A stretch of 64,000 nt of DNA from Limnohabitans sp. Rim8 (GCF_945901735.1 NZ_CAMDLM010000010.1:1-64000), one strand, 5' to 3'. Shown: positions 31,715-40,833, counted from the stretch's first letter. Program-made: numbers and translations. Notes: generated by a model not told the origin, from the sequence alone.

Positions 31715-32530
31715 TCATGCCGTCACGATCCAACCCTCCAGCGGATCACACGGCGGCAAGCCGTATTGCGGGTGCCCGGCTTCGTGCTGTTGCTGCGCCC
31801 AAGCCGCTTGCATCAGGCACAGGGTGGCGTCGAGGGAATCTCCGCTGGCGTCGTCGGCCAGGCGCCCCAGCAGCGCGTTGCTGGCCACCAAGCGCAGGCC
31901 CAGGCGAGTCTGGCCGAGCTCCAGTGCGCTCAGTAATTCACGCCGGGCCAGCAAGCGCTCTGGCGTTTGTTTGGCCTTGTCATCGCTCTTGTAACTTTGG
32001 TTGCCCAGCACCTCGCGCGCCAGCAGACCAGGGTAGGCCTCCAGCGCCACGCGGCGGGCCTCGCCCACATGTAACCCGGGCAGGTGCACCCCCGCTTGGC
32101 GCAACAAGGGTACGCCCGCGTGCAGCATGTAAGCCACGGGCGGATTGACCCACTTCATGGACGGGCTAGAGCCGGCGGGCCGGTCGGCGGCGCGGTGGGC
32201 AAACTTGCCGCCCACGGGGCGGGCGTTGCAGAACGCTGCAAACTGTTCGCGGATCTGGGCGCGCTCCAAGGCGCAGTAATGGTCCATGCATGCAGCCCAA
32301 TCGGTGGGCCAGTCCAGGGTTTCAACCAGTTCACGCGGCAAGCCAAAGGGCAAGTCAAAACCGCCCACCCAATCGGCAGGCTGCGCCAGCCAGTTGCCAA
32401 ACTCGCTCAGCGTGTCAAAGGTTTGCAGCGCCTGCAGTTGCACCCTGCCCTGCCGGGCTTGGCCCAGCGCCAGCACAATTGGTTTGCGTTTGCTGGGGCT
32501 GCTGGAAAAATCACAGCCGATGAGGTTCAT
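31715..32530 (-). CDS. DUF429 domain protein
   Basis: This 271-residue DUF429 protein opens with MNLIGCDFSSSPSKRKPIVLALG, an RNase H-like acidic first strand, and contains GGFDLPFGLPRELVE and YPGLLAREVLG. The family has no settled function; a nuclease-like fold is suggested. Confidence 0.8.
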   Translation of the reverse strand: MNLIGCDFSSSPSKRKPIVLALGQARQGRVQLQALQTFDTLSEFGNWLAQPADWVGGFDLPFGLPRELVETLDWPTDWAACMDHYCALERAQIREQFAAFCNARPVGGKFAHRAADRPAGSSPSMKWVNPPVAYMLHAGVPLLRQAGVHLPGLHVGEARRVALEAYPGLLAREVLGNQSYKSDDKAKQTPERLLARRELLSALELGQTRLGLRLVASNALLGRLADDASGDSLDATLCLMQAAWAQQQHEAGHPQYGLPPCDPLEGWIVTA

Positions 32531-32567
32531 GGTTCACTTCGCGACGAGGGCGTCGCTTTTACCAGGC

Positions 32568-32990
32568 TCAGGCGCGCCCGATGATGGACGCGGTGGCCAT
32601 CAGCTCTTCAAGCAGGGCGAGGGACACTTTGCCCGACACGTTGTACGGGTCCAGCTCGGCACGCTCGGAGTATTTGAGCAAGATGTTGGTGTTCACGCGA
32701 GACGCATCCACCTGGCCCATGGTCCAGCCGCCAAAACGGCGCTCAGAAATTTCTTCGTAGTGCAGCAAGACCACGTCTTTGTGCCGCGCGTCTTTTTGGA
32801 TGTGACCATACAACTCGCTCACCGCGCTGCGCCCGCCTTCGATGGCTTGCAAAAAGATGCCACCGCCGTAGCACAGGATGCCGGTGATGCCACTGGTCGG
32901 GTTGAACTGACGAGATTGAGCCAGGATCGATTCGATGGTCTCAGGACGAGGATCGACCGTGCGGCTGGCGTAAAGCAAACGGACCAACAT
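32568..32990 (-). CDS. Stand-alone BLUF-domain blue-light photoreceptor
   Basis: This 140-residue FAD-binding BLUF protein keeps all photocycle residues: Tyr7 (LLYASR), Asn30 (RQFNPTSGITG), Gln48 (IFLQAIEGG), Trp89 and Met91 (GGWTMGQ). A short C-terminal helical cap follows. There is no output domain, so it should act by protein-protein contact. It starts 4 bases after the folE stop, so the two genes are transcribed together; the reason for the pairing is not clear. Confidence 0.9.
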   Translation of the reverse strand: MLVRLLYASRTVDPRPETIESILAQSRQFNPTSGITGILCYGGGIFLQAIEGGRSAVSELYGHIQKDARHKDVVLLHYEEISERRFGGWTMGQVDASRVNTNILLKYSERAELDPYNVSGKVSLALLEELMATASIIGRA

Positions 32991-32994
32991 GGTG

Positions 32995-33735
32995 TCAACT
33001 CCTTCCGGGAATCAGTGACAAAAATTCACGGCGCAGGTTCACGTCTTTGAGGAACGCACCGCGCATGACCGAATTGATCATCTTGCTGTCCATGTCTTTC
33101 ACGCCGCGCCAGCCCATGCAGTAGTGGCTCGCTTCCATGACGATGGCCAATCCATCGGGCTGGGTTTTGCGCTGAATCAAGTCAGCCAGCTGAACCACGG
33201 CTTCTTCTTGAATTTGCGGACGCCCCATGATCCATTCGGCCAGGCGGGCGTACTTGGACAGGCCAATCACGTTGGTGTGTTCGTTGGGCAACACACCGAT
33301 CCAGATCTTGCCAATCACAGGGCAAAAGTGGTGGCTGCAAGCGCTGCGCACGGTGATGGGGCCGACGATCATCAATTCGTTGAGGTGTTCGGCGTTGGGG
33401 AATTCGGTGATGGCAGGGCCTTCAACGTAGCGGCCCTTGAACACTTCTTTCAAGTACATCTTGGCCACACGGCGTGCGGTATCGCCTGTGTTATGGTCGC
33501 TGACGGTGTCGATCACCAAGCTGTCGAGCACGCCTGCCATCTTGGCAGTGACCTCGTCGAGGAGCTTCTCCAACTCGCCGGGTTCAATGAATTCAGCAAT
33601 GTTGTCATTGGCGTGGAAGCGTTTTCGGGCAGCTTGAATGCGCTCGCGGATCTTGGCAGATACAGGTACGCCTTCGTCGTCGGGCGTGGCGGCAGAAGCA
33701 GTCATGGCGTCTGTAGATTTCATTAACATGGTCAT
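32995..33735 (-). CDS. folE: GTP cyclohydrolase I
   Basis: This 246-residue enzyme converts GTP to 7,8-dihydroneopterin triphosphate, the first step of tetrahydrofolate synthesis. Zinc ligands are visible in RSACSHHFCPVIG (Cys, His) and HYCMGWRGVKD (Cys). GKIWIGVLPNEHTNVIGLSKYARLAEW and RLREFL-like C-terminal features complete the FolE1 signature. The first about 40 residues are variable. The likely next enzyme, NudB, is encoded nearby at 35798. Confidence 0.95.
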   Translation of the reverse strand: MTMLMKSTDAMTASAATPDDEGVPVSAKIRERIQAARKRFHANDNIAEFIEPGELEKLLDEVTAKMAGVLDSLVIDTVSDHNTGDTARRVAKMYLKEVFKGRYVEGPAITEFPNAEHLNELMIVGPITVRSACSHHFCPVIGKIWIGVLPNEHTNVIGLSKYARLAEWIMGRPQIQEEAVVQLADLIQRKTQPDGLAIVMEASHYCMGWRGVKDMDSKMINSVMRGAFLKDVNLRREFLSLIPGRS

Positions 33736-33816
33736 TGATCGTAACAGCGATTGGTCGGCGCACAGCGATCAGGGGGTTTGGCCCCTTTACTTCTGTTCTT
33801 GCTTGTCCGCCACCCC

Positions 33817-35043
33817 TCAATACCGGTGCCCTGTGAGAAAAAGTGCCATGCGCATGAGGCCAAAAGCCAGCCGATCGCGCAGTCGCTGATGCCAAAGCCT
33901 TTGGCCGAAGGCGGCCAAAACAGGCGTGCTTTGTGACGCAATCACCTGAATCAAACGCCGGTGCAGTTGTTGCGCGAACTGGCGGTCGGCCACCACCACA
34001 TTGGCCTCTCGCGCCAACAACAGGCTGAGCGGATCCAGGTTAGATGAGCCCACTGTGGCCCAGGGACGCTCGTTGTCGGGGTCCACCACCGCCACTTTGG
34101 CGTGCAAAAAACTCGCATCGTATTCGTAGATTTCGACTCCTGCGGCCAGCAAGGTGCCATAGACCGGGCGGGCTGCGTGGTATTGCATGAAGTATTCATA
34201 TCGCCCTTGTAACAGCAAGCGCACGCGCACCCCTCGCCGGGCTGCGTGGACCAAGGCTTGACGCAACCTGCGCCCCGGCAAAAAGTAGGCATTGGCGATC
34301 ACCACTTCGTGCCGGGCCAGACCAATGGCCTTGCGGTAGGCGCGCTCGATTTGGGTGCGGTGCAGCACGTTGTCGCGCAGCAGCAAGGCGGCTCGGCTGG
34401 GTGGCGGTGAGCCATCGGGCAGGGGCAGCGGCGGCTTCCAGGGCAGCGGCAGGCCTGCCGTTATGAACGAGTGCAGTGCCTGTGGAATCTTGCGTTCCCG
34501 GGCGTTTTTTGCGCCTTGCAAACGCCACCACAATTGGGACATGCTGTCTTGGATGTGACCCACCAGTTCGCCCTGCGCACTGACGGCGAAGTCCAGCCGG
34601 GGCCGGGCCAGGCTGCCGTGGTGTGGGTCGTACCAATCGTCCAGGATGTTGATGCCACCACAAAAGGCGGTCTGCCCATCCACCACGCACAGTTTGCGGT
34701 GCAGCCGACGCCAGCGGCTGGGGATGAGCAAGCCCAAGGCGCCCAAAGGTGCATAAATTCGCCAATCAACCCCCGCGAGCGCAAAGCGCACGCGCCAGAC
34801 CTCGGGCAGCTGGGGAGTGCCCACACCGTCGACCACCAGCCACACACGCACGCCGCGCAAGGCCGCTCGCTCCAGCGCCTCGGCCACCCGCACGGCAGCG
34901 CCATGGAGGTCAAAAATATAGGTCTCCAGCAGCACGTGCGAGCGGGCTTGGTTGAGCGCTGCGACCAGGGCTTCAAAGTAATCCTGCCCCCCTTCGATCA
35001 GGCGGATTTGGTGCCCGTCACGCAGCGCTGGGTTGTGCCGCAT
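33817..35043 (-). CDS. clsB: Cardiolipin synthase B (phospholipase D family)
   Basis: This 408-residue protein has two HKD phospholipase D motifs: HRKLCVVDGQTAFCGGIN (His115, Lys117, Asp122) and HAKVAVVDPDNERPWATVGSSN near 311-332. It lacks the N-terminal membrane helices of ClsA, as expected for ClsB. It condenses phosphatidylglycerol (or PG with PE) to cardiolipin at the inner membrane. It ends a minus-strand operon with the EEP-family gene, 2 bases upstream. Confidence 0.92.
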   Translation of the reverse strand: MRHNPALRDGHQIRLIEGGQDYFEALVAALNQARSHVLLETYIFDLHGAAVRVAEALERAALRGVRVWLVVDGVGTPQLPEVWRVRFALAGVDWRIYAPLGALGLLIPSRWRRLHRKLCVVDGQTAFCGGINILDDWYDPHHGSLARPRLDFAVSAQGELVGHIQDSMSQLWWRLQGAKNARERKIPQALHSFITAGLPLPWKPPLPLPDGSPPPSRAALLLRDNVLHRTQIERAYRKAIGLARHEVVIANAYFLPGRRLRQALVHAARRGVRVRLLLQGRYEYFMQYHAARPVYGTLLAAGVEIYEYDASFLHAKVAVVDPDNERPWATVGSSNLDPLSLLLAREANVVVADRQFAQQLHRRLIQVIASQSTPVLAAFGQRLWHQRLRDRLAFGLMRMALFLTGHRY

Positions 35044-35045
35044 GT

Positions 35046-35801
35046 TCAGTCGTTCCAGGCAAATTCGGCCACCAGTGGCAAATGGTCAGACATGCGCTGC
35101 CAGATGCGACCAGAGGGCACCATGGCATGCACAGGCGTCAGGCCCCGGGCGTACACATGGTCAAGCTGGTTCAGCGGTAGGCGCGAGGGGTAGGTGGGTG
35201 TGGGCTGCTCGCGCCACTCTCGAAAACCGGCCTGCGCCATGCGCCGCCCCAGGCCCGTGCCCCAGTCGTTGAAGTCGCCCGCCACCAGCACCGGCTCGTG
35301 TTCCGGGATGTCTTTCGAAATGTGGGCCAACAAAACCGCCAGCTGGCGCACGCGGCTGGCAGGCACCAGCCCCAAGTGCACCACCAACACATGCACCACA
35401 CGGTCCACCACCTCAATCTGGGTGTGCAAAAACCCGCGTTGCTCGAATCGGTGGTCCGAGATGTCGCGGTGCTGGTATGAGAGCACGGGCCAGCGCGAGA
35501 GCAAGGCGTTGCCGTGCTCACCGTGGCGCGTGGTGGCATTGGTACGGTAGACAGCCTCGTAACCTTCGGGGGCCAAATACTCGGCTTGTGGCAGGCTGGG
35601 CCAATGCCTGAAATATGCTGCCTCGCGGCGGTGCTCGCGTCGCACCTCTTGCAGGCACACGATGTCGGCGTCGAGCTGCTCCACCGCATGGCCCAAGTTG
35701 TGGATTTCAAGACGCCTTGCAGGGCCCAGCCCTTGCACGCCTTTGTGGATGTTGTAAGTGGCCACCCGTAAAACCGGGTGTTCGTGGCGTTCGGGCTTCA
35801 T
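35046..35801 (-). CDS. Endonuclease/exonuclease/phosphatase (EEP) family protein
   Basis: I start this at ATG 35801 (MKPERHEHPVLRVATYNIHKG), 251 residues, because the frame upstream covers the nudB gene. The EEP motifs are ATYNIHKG, VCLQEVRREH, HLGL, AGDFNDWG and the terminal SDHLP with the catalytic histidine. In ClsB operons this protein is often annotated as a metal-dependent hydrolase. It overlaps nudB by ATGA and precedes clsB, which fits a phospholipid or nucleotide phosphate substrate. Confidence 0.9.
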   Translation of the reverse strand: MKPERHEHPVLRVATYNIHKGVQGLGPARRLEIHNLGHAVEQLDADIVCLQEVRREHRREAAYFRHWPSLPQAEYLAPEGYEAVYRTNATTRHGEHGNALLSRWPVLSYQHRDISDHRFEQRGFLHTQIEVVDRVVHVLVVHLGLVPASRVRQLAVLLAHISKDIPEHEPVLVAGDFNDWGTGLGRRMAQAGFREWREQPTPTYPSRLPLNQLDHVYARGLTPVHAMVPSGRIWQRMSDHLPLVAEFAWND

Positions 35802-36301
35802 TGCGGGGCGGTCGGTACAAAACGCGGCAGCATCAGGATAGCTTCGGCGTTGGAGGGGGAAAAGCACAGATCGGCCGCGACCTGCCAAGGCAGCCATTGC
35901 GCTTCGGTGTGCTCGCGCGGACTGAGCACCACAGGGGTGCGTTGCGGCACACACAGGCCGAACACCCGTTCGGTGTTACGGCTGACTTCGGGCGCGTAGC
36001 GCCAACGCCAGGCAGGGTAAATGTCGTACACGTTTTCCAGTTGCCAGTCTTGCAGGCGGCAATCCGGGTGCCGCGCGTCGATACCGGTTTCTTCCTGCAC
36101 TTCGCGGATGGCCGTCTGCAGCCAGCTTTCTTCGGGGTGGTCCTTGCTCCCCGTGACCGATTGCCAGGTGCCCCAGTCGGCACGACGGATCAGCAAGACC
36201 TCTTGATCGGGCGTGAAGATGACCACCAGCACCGACTCCGGAATTTTGAAAGCGGCAGGCGATGGGCGGAGCGGTTGCAATATGGACAGGACAGACTCCA
36301 A
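35798..36301 (-). CDS. nudB: Dihydroneopterin triphosphate diphosphatase (Nudix)
   Basis: This 167-residue Nudix hydrolase has the box from GSKDHPEESWLQTAIREVQE into ETGI. KIPESVLVVIFTPDQEVLLIRRAD and FWQSVTGS-like features match NudB, which removes pyrophosphate from the FolE product in folate synthesis. In many betaproteobacteria it follows aspS. Here it leads the clsB operon and lies 2.1 kb from folE. Confidence 0.9.
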   Translation of the reverse strand: MESVLSILQPLRPSPAAFKIPESVLVVIFTPDQEVLLIRRADWGTWQSVTGSKDHPEESWLQTAIREVQEETGIDARHPDCRLQDWQLENVYDIYPAWRWRYAPEVSRNTERVFGLCVPQRTPVVLSPREHTEAQWLPWQVAADLCFSPSNAEAILMLPRFVPTAPQ

Positions 36302-36373
36302 ATGAGTGACCAGAAGATCAATTCATTGTAGTCAGCCCCTTGTTGAACACGGACAAGCGCGCCGTTCAGCGCA

Positions 36374-38265
36374 TCAAGTCTGCCGCCGCTTGAGCGGCAT
36401 GACCGCCTGCAGCTGTGTTTTTTGCAAAGGTTTGGACAAAAACGCATTCATGCCCGAAGCCATCGCCTGGTCAGCCGCATCGCTCATCACATCGGCCGTG
36501 AGCGCCACAATGGGCACCAGCCCCCGCTCACCCGGCAGTGCCCGTATGTGGCGCGTACTGCTCAGGCCATCCATCACCGGCATGTGGATGTCCATCAGCA
36601 CCAGATCAAAATCGAACTGACTCGCTTGCATGAGCGCTTGTTGGCCGTCCTCTGCAAAACTGACCTGATGGCCCATGCTCTGCAATAACAGCCCCACCAC
36701 TTTTCGATTGACCGGATGGTCTTCCGCCACCAGAACGCGCAAGGCCTCGTTGGCCAAACCAGGCTCAAGCAGGTCGGGGCTCGCGCTGTTGCCCGAGCCG
36801 GGTGCTGGCACAGCGCCTGCCGCCAAAGTTGCCCTTGGGGTTTTCAAGCTCAGTATGAACACCGAACCTTGCCCCAACTGGCTGCGCGCCGTCAATTCGC
36901 CGCCCATCAGGCGGGCCAAGGATCTGGATATCTCCAGACCCAAACCGGATCCCGATTGCTTGCGCGTGAGAGAGGCGTCGCCCCATTGAAAGCGCTCAAA
37001 CAAACCATGTTGCGTGGCCTCGCTCATGCCGATGCCAGTGTCGACGATGTCCATCTCCCAGTGCACGCTATCGACAAGTGACTCACGCCGAACCCGGATG
37101 TCAACCTGCCCTGTATCGGTGTACTTGATGGCATTGCCAAGCAAATTGAACAGAATTTGCCGCAAACGCAGTGGGTCGAGCATCACGACACATGGCTTGT
37201 GCAGGTCGCCAATCAGCTGCAGATGCAGGCCCTTGTTGTGCGCTTGCATCCGCAGAAATCGGTGCACTTCCTGCATAAAATCGCCCATATCTGTGGGCTC
37301 TGGACGCACTTGAATTTTGCCGGCTTCCAAAGCCGAGACCTCCAGCACATCGTTGAGCACGGCCAACAAGTGCGATGCACTGCCCTTGGCGGTCTGAATC
37401 AAATCGGCTTGCTCTGAGCCTTTCTGGGTTTTTGCCAGCAAACCCAGCATTCCCATAATGCCATTGAAAGGTGTACGCAACTCATGGCTCATATTTGACA
37501 AGAACCGACTCTTGCCTTGGTTGGCATTTTCGGCCTGTTCCTTGGCTTGCATCAACTGCGCATGCAAGCGTTGCTGCTCCCTTTGGGACTGATATTGCTG
37601 GCGCTCGTGCGCATACAAACCCACAGCGCCCAACACCAAACCCAGGATCTGTGCCAGCGTGAGCCAGGCGATCCATTGGCTTTGTTCGCGCACGGTGCCT
37701 ACTTGTTTTTGTACCCATTCGCCCATGACAATGTCTGAGGCCGAGTTCAGGGCCTGAACCTCAGGCGCCATTTGCTGGAGCTCTGTCATGAGCAAAGACC
37801 TCGCGGGTGATGCCCAGTCTTGCCCATCGGCCAAAGGGGTGGATCTGGCCACCCAGCTGAGCAAGCGGGGGGCCAATTCGGTGTATTCCTCACGGCGGTG
37901 CACCCGTTCAAGGCTGGGGCTGTTGAGCAACAAGTCGACCCGGCTGAGCAACATATTAAAACGCAATGACCGCTCCGCGCCAAAGTCCGGCGGGGTCAGC
38001 CCGGCCGAGCGCGGTCTGCACGTGTCATGGCCGCATCGAAACGCCACAACTCACGCTACAGATTCATGGTAATGGCCGTGAACGAGTCGTCCTGCAGTCG
38101 CGCAGCAACCTCCAGCGCCTGTGCTTGAAGCCATTGCACGGTGGTGGCCACCACCAATGCAGAGATCACAAGGACCGCTACGAAGGCCAGGCTCCAAAAG
38201 AATCGAGACGGTGCCAGGCCTCTCGGCCTTGGAGTCTCAGGCGTGGTGTCGCGCGTTTGCATCAC
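36374..38265 (-). pseudogene. Hybrid sensor histidine kinase, broken near the N-terminus
   Basis: Codons from 38265 encode an N-terminal transmembrane helix (SRFFWSLAFVAVLVISALVV) and sensor segment ending MNL at TAG 38056-38058. The same frame continues [16 protein letters not shown], showing the stop interrupts a real protein. A one-base loss near 38000 then moves the frame to the main part ([15 protein letters not shown] onward, to 36374). That part has a second membrane helix, HisKA ([13 protein letters not shown]), HATPase (N-box [12 protein letters not shown]-boxes) and a receiver domain with [13 protein letters not shown]. Without two repairs the protein cannot be made full length. An internal start could yield a cytosolic kinase-receiver protein. 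Confidence 0.75.
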
Positions 38266-38546
38266 TCCACCTCAATGGCCTTGAGTTGCCAGATGGATCG
38301 CTCGTAGTAGGTCTTGTGATGGAGTTCTTTTTTGGCGTCACAGGGGTAAACGATGAACAAAGGCCCCTTGGTACGGACCGGTATCGCCTGACCATTAATT
38401 GGCACGGCCACTACCACATCGTGCTCAAGCGCATCGGACAGGGGCAGCTTCACTCGGTAATCGTTGAGGGCCAGCGCCCGGATGTGCTGGCCTTTGGCCT
38501 TAACCAGCTGCAAGACATCGCGCAACAAGGGTCCGCTGAAGGTCAC
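38262..38546 (-). CDS. Truncated molybdopterin-binding-fold (SUOX-like) protein
   Basis: Ninety-four residues from GTG 38546 (MTFSGPLLRDVLQLVKAKGQ) match the C-terminal two thirds of small sulfite-oxidase-like molybdopterin-binding proteins, ending TYYERSIWQLKAIEVE. The signal peptide and first domain part are missing and a stop lies 11 codons upstream. It overlaps the kinase gene by ATGA, and such proteins commonly precede hybrid kinases in related genomes. Probably a pseudogene together with the kinase. Confidence 0.65.
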   Translation of the reverse strand: MTFSGPLLRDVLQLVKAKGQHIRALALNDYRVKLPLSDALEHDVVVAVPINGQAIPVRTKGPLFIVYPCDAKKELHHKTYYERSIWQLKAIEVE

Positions 38547-38608
38547 TGGCTTTTGACCAATTGCTGCAAAATTTCATACGCGAAAGCTCAGATGGGTCTG
38601 CTGCTAGC

Positions 38609-39265
38609 ATGCAGGTCATGCTGAAACAGACTGCTGCCCCCATCCCAAAGTCCACCAACACTGTGCTGAGCGTCTCCGGCCTCAGCGGTGGGCCCATCGA
38701 ACTGCCGCTTTTCCGAGATTTCAACCTGCAACTGCCCGCAGGTCTTTCCGCCTTGCTGGGCGACGAGGGCTCGGGCAAGACCAGCTTGATGCGCTTGCTC
38801 AGCGGCGATTTGGCACCCACTGCTGGCCAGCTGCGCTTGATGAACGAGGCCACCCCTTTGGCTCTGCCCCGGCATTCGGCGGTTTTTTGGACCGACCTGC
38901 GTTTGCCGCTACACGGCAGCGATACACCCGGGCAATGCTGGGCACACTTACGGTTGTCTTTACCCGCCTGGTCCGACGCCACGCAAAACGAGCTGATCGA
39001 GACCTTGCAGTTGGCCCCACACCTGGACAAAAGGCTCAACATGCTGTCGACTGGGAGCCGCCGCAAAGTGGGCCTGGTGGCGGCGCTGGCCAGCGGAGCC
39101 ACGGTCACTCTGCTGGACCAGCCTTTCGTGTCGTTGGACCAGGCCTCCATCCGCAGCCTTCAGGCGCATTTGACGCAAGTGGGTCAAAACACCGAGCGCG
39201 CTTGGCTGATCGCCGACTACGAAAAGCCCTCCTATCTGCCGCTGGCATCGGTGCACCACCTCTGA
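38609..39265 (+). CDS. ABC-type ATP-binding protein with degenerate motifs
   Basis: This 218-residue protein starts at ATG 38609 or 38618. Walker A is GDEGSGKTS. The signature is LSTGSRRKV instead of LSGGQ. Walker B reads VTLLDQPFVSLD with Gln in place of the catalytic Glu. A CcmA-like small ATPase fold is suggested. Loss of the glutamate predicts very slow or no ATP hydrolysis. No permease gene is adjacent, so the partner is unknown. Divergent from the SUOX-like gene. Confidence 0.8.
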   Translation: MQVMLKQTAAPIPKSTNTVLSVSGLSGGPIELPLFRDFNLQLPAGLSALLGDEGSGKTSLMRLLSGDLAPTAGQLRLMNEATPLALPRHSAVFWTDLRLPLHGSDTPGQCWAHLRLSLPAWSDATQNELIETLQLAPHLDKRLNMLSTGSRRKVGLVAALASGATVTLLDQPFVSLDQASIRSLQAHLTQVGQNTERAWLIADYEKPSYLPLASVHHL

Positions 39266-39371
39266 AGTCTGGTGATGGGTCCACCCGCCCATCCGGCGGG
39301 CTTGGGGCTCAAGAAAACAGTCGCCGTGCCGATGCTTCAACATGGTCTGCTCTGTCTAGTCCTCACGAACC

Positions 39372-39884
39372 TTGAGTATCACTACCTTGTTGCGCTTTGT
39401 CCTTCAGCATTCTGCAGCTTCATCCTTATGCATGTGCGTGCTGGCATGGGCGCACGCCGCAGCCCATGCCCAAACCCCGACCCAAGCCAAGCCGGTTTCC
39501 AACCCGGCGGCAGACCAATGCCTCATGCCGGCAGCGCAACGCCATGGTGTCAATCCGCACATCCTGCGGGCCATCTTGCAAGTCGAGTCGGGCATGCGTC
39601 CCCATGTGGTGAACCGCAACCGCAATGGCAGCATCGATGTGGGCATGGCTCAAATCAACTCGATTCACTTTCGTGAACTGTCGCAATGGGGCATCACGCC
39701 CGAGCGGCTGCTGGATCCCTGCGTGGCCACGCATGTGGCGGCCTGGCATCTCAAACGCGTCATGCTGCGCCACGGCAACACCTGGTTTGGCGTGGCCGCC
39801 TACCACTCGGTCACGCCTGCCCACAACCTGCGGTATCAGGCTTTGGTGCGGCAAGAATTGGTGCGCACAGGTGCTTGGCGCTGA
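39372..39884 (+). CDS. Lytic transglycosylase (SLT domain)
   Basis: This 170-residue protein has a TTG start (39372), a signal peptide ending near AAAHAQ, and a single SLT domain (about 50-165) with the catalytic glutamate in AILQVESGM and the GMAQIN and YHS motifs. It resembles VirB1/IagB-type enzymes that cut peptidoglycan between MurNAc and GlcNAc, often for secretion or pilus assembly. No secretion genes are adjacent. An internal ATG at 39432 would shorten the signal peptide. Confidence 0.88.
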   Translation: MSITTLLRFVLQHSAASSLCMCVLAWAHAAAHAQTPTQAKPVSNPAADQCLMPAAQRHGVNPHILRAILQVESGMRPHVVNRNRNGSIDVGMAQINSIHFRELSQWGITPERLLDPCVATHVAAWHLKRVMLRHGNTWFGVAAYHSVTPAHNLRYQALVRQELVRTGAWR

Positions 39885-39997
39885 GATCGCTCAGGTCTGG
39901 CTACGGGGTCTTGGCCTTGCTGGCAGCGCATTCGTGGTGTTAAATGACACAAGAGGGCTCTTGATAACAAGGTTAATCACGAAACATTAACGAAATT

Positions 39998-40027
39998 TTG
40001 TGCTGTTTGGACGCTATGCCCCATAAT
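39998..40027 (+). promoter_or_regulatory. Candidate promoter of the RRM protein gene
   Basis: TTGTGC (39998-40003) and CATAAT (40022-40027) are separated by 18 bases, with an A/T-rich region upstream. This predicts a 5' untranslated leader of about 125 bases before ATG 40162. The remaining 39885-40161 shows no gene. Confidence 0.4.
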
Positions 40028-40161
40028 CTATTGGTGAACGTTAATAAAACGTCACATTTGAGGTGATCGGTCAGTTTCGCGCGCTACGGCGGCACTTTTC
40101 AGGTTTGTTGTGCTTTCGGGACCCCATCGCTTTTGTTTTCATGTGTTTTTCAGGAGTCCCC

Positions 40162-40599
40162 ATGGGCAATAAACTTTACGTCGGCAACCTGCCGTACACC
40201 GTTCGCGACGAAGACCTGCAGCAGGCATTCGGCGAATTCGGCGCCATCACCAGCGCCAAAGTCATGATGGAGCGCGACACAGGCCGCTCTAAAGGTTTCG
40301 GTTTTGTGGAAATGGGCAGCGATGCCGAAGCCCAAGCCGCGATCGCTGGCATGAACGGCCAATCTTTGGGTGGTCGCAGCATCACTGTCAACGAAGCCCG
40401 TCCGATGGAGGCACGTCCTCCTCGCACCGGTGGTTTCGGTGGTGGTGGCGGTTATGGCGGTGGCGGTGACCGCTCCGGCGGCGGCGGCTACGGTGGTGGT
40501 GGCGGTCGCTCCGGCGGCGGCGGCTACGGCGGCGGTGGTGGCGATCGCTCCGGCGGTGGCGGCTACGGCGGTGGCGGCGGCGGTCGCGGCGGCTACTAA
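40162..40599 (+). CDS. Glycine-rich RNA-binding protein (RRM domain)
   Basis: This 145-residue protein starts at ATG 40162 behind CAGGAG. Residues 1-80 form one RRM with RNP2 LYVGNLPYTV and RNP1 KGFGFVEM. Residues about 92-145 are repeats of GGGGYGGGG separated by R, DRS or GRS. The architecture equals cyanobacterial and betaproteobacterial Rbp-type proteins, often cold-induced; the low-complexity tail may drive assembly with RNA. A strong terminator follows. Confidence 0.93.
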   Translation: MGNKLYVGNLPYTVRDEDLQQAFGEFGAITSAKVMMERDTGRSKGFGFVEMGSDAEAQAAIAGMNGQSLGGRSITVNEARPMEARPPRTGGFGGGGGYGGGGDRSGGGGYGGGGGRSGGGGYGGGGGDRSGGGGYGGGGGGRGGY

Positions 40600-40675
40600 G
40601 CCCTGCAAACCCAGTCAACGGCAGCAGTGCCGTTACAAAATTTCCGATCCAGCCTGGCGCTGAGTTCAGACATCT

Positions 40676-40709
40676 AAGGCTTCAAGACTTCGGTTTTGAA
40701 GCCTTTTTT
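40676..40709 (+). terminator. Intrinsic terminator with UUCG tetraloop
   Basis: AAGGCTTCAAGAC pairs with GTTTTGAAGCCTT around a C(UUCG)G loop (13-base-pair stem, one G-U), followed by T residues. It ends the RRM transcript. Confidence 0.9.
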
Positions 40710-40773
40710 GTGGGTCAATCCGACTCAGCCCACGGGCGATGCGTCTGCGGCTCCGTCTGAACTGGTTAATAGG

Positions 40774-40815
40774 AATTAAAAAAGCCAACGCCACCCGAAG
40801 GTGGCGTTGGCTTTT
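40774..40815 (-). terminator. Intrinsic terminator of aspS
   Basis: AAAAGCCAACGCCACC (40780-40795) pairs with its complement 40800-40815 around CGAA. The minus-strand transcript continues into a T run (complement of ATTAAAAAA), so it terminates aspS, 18 bases after its stop. Confidence 0.88.
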
Positions 40816-40833
40816 GGCGGGTTTGAAGGCAGA

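Noticed and set aside
40440-40600. Short regular repeats that could suggest a CRISPR array
   Set aside because: The units are in-frame glycine codons of the RRM protein tail with no spacers.
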